A DNA stretch of 64,000 nucleotides from Agriotes lineatus (lineage: Eukaryota; Arthropoda; Insecta; Coleoptera; Elateridae): contig CALNHX010002687.1 of assembly GCA_940337035.1 (NCBI GenBank), positions 1 through 64,000 on the forward strand, read 5' to 3'. The position numbers were made by a program, and so were the translations under genes. Shown here piece after piece: positions 57,031 to 64,000 of this stretch (position 1 is the stretch's first letter; every line of letters starts with the position of its first letter). The notes under the pieces are model-generated. The model was given only the letters and a program-made list of their open reading frames with translations, was not told the DNA's origin and made no database searches.

Positions 57031-57570
57031 GGCCGAAGTTTAGGCCACTTAATGATATTTTTACAATTTTACGTTTATGAATCAAGGAACCTAATGGAGG
57101 TTTTGTTTAACACTGTCAACTTGTCATTTACTTTTCCTGAAATCGTCAAGAAAGCGGGCCTTGTCAAGACTCAGTTTGATCTTGAAAGTGTCACTTTGCA
57201 AGACTAGTCACTTTTCAGATTTTTACAAGACTAGTAATTTTTACTTTACATTACCTAGGTCACCTTTATTATGCGCCTTGATGCGATAGGATTCTATTTT
57301 TAAAGATGTTGAAGAGAAAATAAAGTCCTTCAGCTTTCTTCAAGACTTGATTTGCATAAGGTTCGGTATAGCCTAGCATACACAATATTAAATAGCTTTG
57401 GCAGTGTTGTTGTTTGTTAAGACGCTATCGTTGTAAAAAAAGTCAGATATTTTGCTGGCGCGAGGTTTTAAGCGAGCGTTGCGCTTGGCGACAGCTGGAA
57501 CCGTGGAGTGGTGTAGATCCGTGCTGCCAAAGCCTGCGCGTGCTAGGTGATTTCAGAAAAAAATTAATAC

Positions 57571-57695
57571 ATTACGCAGCATGAAAGTGTCGATACCTGA
57601 CTCGGAGGCTTTGAAGAAGTACTCGGATGCTTTGCGTCCTTGTATTCTTCAATAGGCCTTCTCATCCGCAAAGTATCACTTTCATGCCTTGTAAT
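57571..57695. repeat. Hairpin ATTACGCAGCATGAAAGTG
   Basis: Arms 57571-57596 and 57673-57695, loop with CTCGG and CCGC blocks; abuts the mariner left end. Confidence 0.6.
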
Positions 57696-57779
57696 GTAAT
57701 ATACGAGAAGTGTTCAAATTTAAACAGGAATTTATTTAAAAAAAAAAGTTATTACAATATTACAACGATGAAAACTATA

Positions 57780-58658
57780 TTACTTTTCGACGTAATATCC
57801 CTGCCTAGCAATGCACTTGCACCAACGATCTGGAAGCTTTTTAATACCTTGCTGGAAAAAGTCTTTGGGTTGCATGCGTACCCACAGCTTCGATAACGTC
57901 ATTATTTGACTGAAATCTTTTCCCAACTAAAAAATGTTTTAGGGCCGGTTGCAGAAAGCAATGTTAAGTCTGGTGTTAGCTAACGTCGCGTCAAAGTGAA
58001 CAAAAACGAATCAAATCTCAAATGCTTATGGTAACTAATACATTAGTAAACAAAATTTGATGCGATTTTGTTCACTTTGACGCGACGTTAGCTAACACCA
58101 GACTTAACATTGCTTTCTGCAACCGGCCCTTAATGGGCTAAACAAATAAAAATTAGAGGGAGCAAGATAAGGACTCTATGCTGGATGCGGAAGAAGGCCC
58201 CACTGAAGTTTGTTTATGGTTTAAATTGTTCTTGCAGCAATTTGCAAACGATTCAACGTGTGTTCTTCAGTCAACAAGCGCGGAATTCACCTGGAACTCA
58301 CCTTACTATACTTTAGCTTGTTTTTTTTATCTCTTCAACGCTTCCGACACTAACTTGTAAATTTTGAGAAATTTGACAAACTGTTACCCATCTGTCTTCC
58401 TGAATAAGGGCATTAACTTTTTCTTCAGTTTCACGATTAACCGAAGTTGCAGCTCTCCGTACATGAGGCTCCGTTGCTACATGTGTTCTCCGGTCTCTAA
58501 AGGATATTGACCACTGAAATACTTGACTTTTTGAGACATTGATCGCCATATTGTGCTCACAGTCTTGTAAAAGTTTCAGTCAAATTTACGCCTTCATTCG
58601 TAAGAAATTTGATTATTATACGCTGTTCCACGCTACAATGAACAGAACTTTCAGACAT
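57780..58658 (-). pseudogene. mariner transposase, N- and C-terminal pieces
   Basis: ATG at 58658 starts MSESSVHCSVEQRIIIKFL; after a TGA near 58596 and a shift, VSKSQVFQWSISFRDRRTHV, RRAATSVNRETEEKVNALIQ and RWVTVCQISQNLQVSVGSV (paired HTH of mariner). The catalytic middle is deleted. The C-terminus near 57880-57780 reads PKDFFQQGIKKLPDRWCKCI, ARQGYYVEK and ends at TAA 57780-57782. A 188-bp MITE sits between. Confidence 0.8.
57942..58129. mobile_element. PIF/Harbinger-type MITE, 188 bp
   Basis: ~60-bp inverted arms starting GGGCCGGTTGCAGAAAGCAA; 3-bp TSD TTA (57939-57941, 58130-58132). Confidence 0.88.
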
Positions 58659-58814
58659 TGTAACTGTAACTGACAAAATAATATTATATCGAAACAATTG
58701 CCATGGAAATGTTAACAAGTCACGGCTAACATTTAAATAACTTAAATTTGTAGAATTGTCTTCAGATGGGGTTTTAATTTAAACATTCCTGTTTAAATTT
58801 GAAAAATCCTTGTA

Positions 58815-59265
58815 CTATTTCGTACCACATAAATTTATGATATAAGAAACGTTTTTAGCAAATTCAAGTGTAACAGTTTTAAAACAACTTTGTATTGTCT
58901 CTTATCTTATAATTAACATTAAGCAAATCTATAACATTGATCAAACTGTGTCATATAATAACCTAATTTCTTGAGTCATATTTTTTATTGTCCTCGTGGA
59001 TTATGTTCTTTAAAAATAAAATTGTTGAATCTAGGTGTTGTTGAAAATAGTATTTTGGGTTGCATAACTTTGTCCGTGGCATAAAAAACTAGAGTATACA
59101 CATATTTTTTGTTTTGGAAATGTTTTTTTTCTACAAGCTAAATAAACTTACATTTCATAGTAGGGACGGTAAAACCTGTTAATCTGAAAGATCAGGTATA
59201 CCTGATCCAACTATACTAAATTTCAAATAAGAATGCAGTAGATGGCGCTCTGAACTCAAACTCAG
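58815..59265. other. Non-coding stretch
   Basis: AT-rich; nothing recognised. Confidence 0.4.
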
Positions 59266-59645
59266 CAGAGCCAGTAGATATAGAGAGTACCGCCACGTCC
59301 GCCATGTTTGTTCCTTTGTCATATGCGTCACTTTGAGGTTTTGTAACACAATTCCGTCAACGTGACATTTATTGGCAATCCGAAATTTGACTTAAAATTG
59401 GCAAGACTGTAAGTCTATGTCAAATTCGAGGTTAGTAGGTTAGGTTTTGTATGTTATTTGACACAAACTGATGGAAAACATAACCTAATAACCTCGAATT
59501 TGACATAGACTTACAGTCTTGCCAATTTCAAGTAAAAATTTAGACATAACTCAATCAGTCATTGCTGGTGGGAACAAAAATGACGGCGATGGCGGCATTT
59601 TTACAGATCAAAGAATGGCGGTACTCTCTATATCTACTGGCTCTG
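59266..59645. mobile_element. CAGAGCC palindromic MITE, copy A
   Basis: Ends CAGAGCCAGTAGATATAGAG inverted at 59626-59645; palindromic module at 59413-59510; flanks AAACTCAG and AAACTCAC (8 bp). Confidence 0.88.
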
Positions 59646-59653
59646 AAACTCAC

Positions 59654-60032
59654 CAGAGCCAGTAGATATAGAGAGTACCGCCATTCTTTGATCCGTGAAA
59701 ATGCCGCTATCGCCGCCATTTTTGTTCCCACCAGCAATGACTGATTCAGGTATGTCTAAAATTTTACTTGAAATTGGCAAGACTGTAAGTCTATGTCAAA
59801 TTCGAGGTTAGCAGGTTATGTTTTGCTCCAGTTTGTGTCAAAACTGACGCAAAAACTAACCTGCTAACCTCGAATTTGAAATAGACTTACAGTCTTGCCA
59901 ATTTTAAGTAAAGTTTTGGATTGCCAACAAACGTCACGTTGACGGAATTGTGTTACAAACCTCAAAGTGACGCATATGTCAGAGGAATAAACATGGCGGA
60001 CGTGGCGGTACTCTCTATATCTACTGGCTCTG
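59654..60032. mobile_element. CAGAGCC palindromic MITE, copy B (inverted)
   Basis: Same family as copy A in opposite orientation, 8 bases away. Flanks AAACTCAC and AAGCTCCC. Confidence 0.88.
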
Positions 60033-60040
60033 AAGCTCCC

Positions 60041-61304
60041 TACAGTGACTATATACAAAACAGTGTGGCCATACGATTGTTGGCCGCCATTAACAGGCAA
60101 ATTTGAGCGTAGAGATATACAGTGCCTTTCGAAATAATCTAACGTTTTTGAGTGGTCATTATTTTGGCGCTAGTTATTTTAACTAGTTGATGTTAGTTAC
60201 ACGTGCAGTGTTATTTTTGGACATTGACATTTCTCATTGGCGTTCGTTCGTAGTGCTTTAAGGTGTTACATGAAGTTTACAACCGGTTTCAGTTATGCTA
60301 GTTTACAATACAGCTAAATGCCGTCTTCCTGTTCCCTGTCTCCAAACCTCCCTGTTCTGTGCTTAGTCTTCTTCCAGGTTCCTCCATGGCTCTCCGAATA
60401 CCCTCATTCCACGGTTTGCGTGGTCTACCTCTTTTTTTCTTAACCGGCGGCGACCATTTAAAGATCTTCATAAGCCACGTCGTCTCCTCCATTCTCCAAT
60501 TCTGTCCACAACTGATTCTGGTGCCTCCATTCTGCGTCTTATTTCCTCGTTCGTCACTCTATCTCGTCTCGATACCTTTGCGCCTTTTCGTCCATTTGAA
60601 CTGTGTTTAGTCTTCGTTTCATTTCCGCTGTTACAGTCTATACCTCACTGCCATAACATAGCACCGACTCTACCATTACTTTACCTCTTCTTTTTTTGTT
60701 TTTGTTAGAGATAGTATTGTCCCATCAAATTGATTTTAAGTAGGTACTTTGTACTATTCGAGTTCTGATCTCTTCTGTTCCGAAACCTTTTCCATCGATT
60801 GTATTGCAGCACTGAGGTATTTAAACCTTTCTACTTGTCTTACTGCGATATCTTCATTTATTAAGACTTCATATTGTGCTTTCGAGTTGACTACTAAATA
60901 CTCCGTTTCCTCTAAACTTATGCTAAGGCCCCATTTATCGTAGCACCGATGTAATCTCTTTATCATATATTCCAAGTCGAACGCATCTTGTGCTATTACA
61001 ACAATAGCATAATTATAAATTGTCACATTTAAATACTGTGCAGAATATTAGTTTTTCAGGGCAATAGATGATAAAATTTGACCCGCTTGTGACGCTAATG
61101 AATTATTTGACACTGACAATTTACAATTGTCAAATTTGAAAGGTTTTATTTTCTTCCATAACCAAATGAACAGGTTCTACCAACCTCTTTGAGAACAACT
61201 TAAAAGTAACTAAATATTTTGCCTGTTAATGGCGGATATTCGCGTCGACCAATAGCGGCGAAGACATCCCTATGGCCACACTGTCTTGTATATAGCCACT
61301 GTAA
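60041..61304. mobile_element. TACAGTG element, second family member
   Basis: Ends TACAGTGACTATATACAAAA and TACAGTGGCTATATACAAGA (inverted), sharing CAGTGTGGCCATA. TSD AAGCTCCC at 60033-60040 and 61305-61312. It contains a LINE fragment but no transposase. Confidence 0.85.
60298..61026 (-). pseudogene. LINE RT C-terminal fragment
   Basis: 61026-60754 reads IVVIAQDAFDLEYMIKRLHR, WGLSISLEETEYLVVNSK, VERFKYL (RT palm/thumb). After an interruption, 60492-60298 reads MKIFKWSPPVKKKRGRPRKP, WNEGIRRAM, the usual C-terminus of a common insect LINE group. The YADD box is replaced by VIAQD with upstream loss. Inserted in the TACAGTG element. Confidence 0.75.
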
Positions 61305-61529
61305 AGCTCCCTAGAGTACCTTCTAAAGCTCCCCGCATCGCTTCGCCATCTGTTGAGCGTTGCAGTAACTATTTCAATATTGGCGCCTAATTTAAATTGA
61401 CATTTGTGTAATAATAATCATCGTTACCGGCAATTTCTAATAATCATTAAAAATGCCTCAAAAGAAAAAGTGTGTGACTAACGGTAGTTCATATAGATTA
61501 GAAAATGTATCTTTCCATAGTTTTCTTGA

Positions 61530-62080
61530 AAATATAGTTCATTAAATCTATTAATGATCTCAAAGCTCAATTTGAGGAAAAAATTAACACCATCAATTTC
61601 GAACGTGTTGCCAATAATTACGAAACATCAGAGATTCTAATACAGGAAATTTCTGAGAGGCAAAAAAGGGAATCTAACATCCTGCTTTTTAATTTTAATG
61701 AAAGAAAATCTAAAAAACAAGCTGATCATGATAATGAGGACATTGAAGGAGTAAAACTATTGTTGAAGAACGTTATTCCTTTGGACGACGTGAACATAGT
61801 CCAAGCGTCCCGTCTGGGAAAGTTCGTGTCATTGGACAAGATTCGCCCTTTACGTGTTAAGCTGTTGAATCATGAACAAGCCTTAAGCGTTCTTAAAAAC
61901 AAACACAAATTAAATCATAACACCAGCGTAACAATTATAGAGGATGCACTCAAATGCAGCGTGATTATCTGAAATCCCTTCGGGAGAAGCTGAAAGAGGA
62001 AATTAATTTGGGAGAAACAGATTTAACAATCAAATACATTAGGGGAACTCCCCAAATTGTAAAAACAAAAAACCAATAAA
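61530..62080 (+). pseudogene. CR1/L2-like LINE ORF1
   Basis: Coiled start (INDLKAQFEEKINTINFE), then ERQKRESNILLFNFNE, ASRLGKFVSLDKIRPLRVKL and, after a shift near 61950, QRDYLKSLREKLKEEINLGE. The layout is that of ORF1 proteins with an RRM-like domain that bind LINE RNA. Ends TAA near 62080. Confidence 0.7.
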
Positions 62081-62099
62081 CAAAAATCCAATTGAGCGC

Positions 62100-64000
62100 C
62101 GAGTAGCAGAAATATCGTTGTTATACACTAATATAGCATCTATTCCAGCAAAATTTTCTGCACTCATAAATAGCATTCAAAGTGCCAGTGACGGTCATAG
62201 GAAAATATGCTGATTTTTGGAGACTTTAATTTTCCTGAGCTTTCGTGGGATCCACCTTCGCCTCAAGAAGGCAATCTCAGGCGGCTAATTTTATTAATGC
62301 AATCCTTGGAAGCAACTTAACTCAGCTGGTCAAATTTTTTACTCGATATAGAAATGATAATACTCCGTCTCTCCTAGACTTGATATTTGCTTCAGATCCT
62401 AATACAATATCTATTTTACAATCGCTTCCTCCCATCGTTATAAGCGATCATATAGTTATCCACGCTAAATGCCAGCTAAGTATCAATGCATCTAAGTGCA
62501 CACGAAGAATAACCAGAAGAAACTATAAGGCAGCAGATTTTGACGCATTAAGTGTTCACTTTGATGGTTTGATCTGGTTTAGCAACGACATCAACAGGAT
62601 GTGGAATACGTTTCTAATGAATGTCAGAAGCGGCGAAAAGAACTATGTATCTTTAATCACCATCAATAACTTCGATAAACCATGGATTTATTCAGGGATT
62701 AAGCGTCAAATCAACGGAAAGAAAAAAATGTGGCATAAATACCGTAGCTCTCCAACACAAAGCAATTATAAGGCTTACAGAAAGTGTTGTAATGAGCTCA
62801 CTGCAACTATTCGAAACGCAAAATCCACGTACGAGAACAAACTGGTATCAAGCGGTAGTAGTAAATATTTTTACAAATATATTAAGAAATCTCTCAACTC
62901 AAGAGTTCACTGAAGTTCACCAAGAAGTGGCAAACTTGTTTGCTAGTGAATTTTCAAGTAGCTTTGTTGACGATGGTTTGGATGTTTTCCCCAAATTTCT
63001 CGGAGAGTGAGCGCAATAAGAACAGCATTGAGTTCGTTGAAATCACTGAAGATAAAGTCAGTGCAATATTAGAAACCATGAAGATAGATCACCAGGTCCT
63101 GATGAGCTGCACCCAACATTATTTAAGAACTGTTCCACGTCCTTGGCTAAACCTATATCGAAACTAATGTTCAAATCTCTGGAAGAGGGAAAAGTGCCCA
63201 CTGCATGGAAAGAAGCTATCGTCATTCCGATTTACAAGAAAGGCGATAAATTCGAACCAAAAAATTACAGACAGGGATCGCTGACACCGTTAATATGTAA
63301 GAGTATGGAGAGAATTATGGCGAAGGAATTGACTTCCTTCTTCCTTGAGAACAACGTTCTCAACACTAATCAGCATAGATTTATGCCTGGTAGGTCAGTC
63401 GTGACTAATTTACTTCAGTGTGTTGATGAGTGGACAAAAGCATTCGATAGCAATGAACCAATTGACGTTATTCATCTGGACTTTAAAAAAGCCTTTGATA
63501 AGGTGCCGCATCAACGACCTTATCCAGAAGCTTGAACACTTCGGAGTTAGAGGAAATCTTCTAGCATAGATCGAAAACTTTTTATCTGACCGTACGAGCA
63601 CTGTTAGAGTAGATGGTCAATTATCACGGAAATTTTCTGACAAAAGTGGTGTCCCCCAAGGATCTGTATTGGGACCTTTACTCTTCAATGTATTTATTAT
63701 TGATCTTGCACCGAAGTTTAAAACAAGCGTATCGTTATTTGCCGACGACACCAAATTTGTTGCCAACCCTACAGCCAACGCGAATAATCTGCGGGCGGAC
63801 ATATTATTAGTGCAGTACTGGTGCGAAGAATGGTGTTTACCACTGAACGAATATAAATACAGTGTGTTGCATATGGATTCTAATAATCCCAACAGCGATT
63901 ATGTGCTTAACAATAGTGTCATATACGCAGTGTCTTATCAAAAAGATCTTGGTGTAGTAATAACAAGGGATTTAAAATGGGATCTTCACATAGGTAGCTT
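62100..64000 (+). pseudogene. CR1/L2-like LINE ORF2 (endonuclease-RT), runs off the window
   Basis: Starts LLYTNIASIPAKFSALINSI. A deletion near 62196 jumps to LIFGDFNFPELSWD; then LLDLIFAS and ISDHIVIHA (endonuclease end). RT motifs: PISKLMFKSLEEGKVPTAWK, IYKKGDKFEPKNYRQ, IHLDFKKAFDKVPH, GVPQGSVLGPLLFN, SLFADDTKF (catalytic FADD near 63740) and DLGVVITRDLKWD at the window edge. Frameshifts near 62240, 62910, 63090 and 63510 and a stop near 63570. A dead copy, 3' end beyond 64000. Confidence 0.85.

Larger units (their letters stand above)
57702..58814. mobile_element. mariner element, decayed
   Basis: Ends TACGAGAAGTGTTCAAATTT and TACAAGGATTTTTCAAATTT (inverted), sharing AAACAGGAAT beyond, with TA at the borders. 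Holds N- and C-terminal transposase pieces and a nested MITE. Confidence 0.8.

Noticed and set aside
59555..60106. Mirror-image short frames on both strands
   Set aside because: Translation of the two inverted CAGAGCC MITE copies, not genes.

Overview
The window is a repeat-dense, AT-rich piece of an animal nuclear genome, most likely an insect. The evidence is the mobile-element content (a P/THAP element, mariner/Tc1 types, a Transib-like element, hAT and PIF/Harbinger MITEs, Ty3/gypsy, BEL/Pao, CR1/L2- and RTE-like LINEs, tRNA-derived SINEs, a Helitron remnant) and the style of its one clear host gene, a C2H2 zinc-finger array. Splice signals, AATAAA signals and target-site duplications (TSDs) are visible. 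There is no operon structure. The order of insect cannot be fixed from sequence alone; a beetle is a guess.

Layout. 0-3.1 kb: hairpins, then a decayed ZSWIM/MULE-type transposase-derived gene. 3.2-6.1 kb: small palindromes, a degraded Tc1/mariner-type transposase, a truncated palindromic MITE and a BEL/Pao gag scrap. 6.2-11.1 kb: a minus-strand Ty3/gypsy gag-pol with several lesions. 13-14 kb: palindromes and a tRNA-SINE. 14.3-17.5 kb: a complete P-superfamily transposon with perfect 63-bp inverted ends, an 8-bp TSD and an intron-containing THAP/transposase gene, itself hit by a 182-bp MITE. 17.5-22.5 kb: direct repeats, LINE fragments and hairpins. 22.5-25.7 kb: a nest of elements, including P-type elements and one carrying a THAP first exon. 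27.4-31 kb: inverted TATA-containing repeats, then the intact 16-repeat zinc-finger gene. 31.2-40 kb: a hAT MITE, an RTE-like element swollen by a CCCGT minisatellite, and a 5.6-kb TIR element whose transposase is split by a 1.66-kb Transib-like insertion. 40-46 kb: LINE and Helitron scraps and a GC-rich segment with an unrecognised candidate gene. 46-58 kb: mostly noncoding, with MITEs, a large foldback element and SINE/LINE remnants. 57.7-64 kb: a mariner split by a Harbinger-type MITE, two head-to-head palindromic MITEs, another TACAGTG element and a CR1/L2-like LINE running off the end.

How the parts relate. Most structure is nested insertion, and several insertions can be undone on paper: removing the Transib-like element, the P-internal MITE or the mariner-internal MITE reconnects the interrupted coding similarity, giving relative ages. 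The 8-bp string GCCACAAC flanks the P element and a TACAGTG element and also lies between two facing repeat ends. Only the zinc-finger gene looks like an intact protein-coding gene.

All family names rest on motifs read by eye; no database search was possible.
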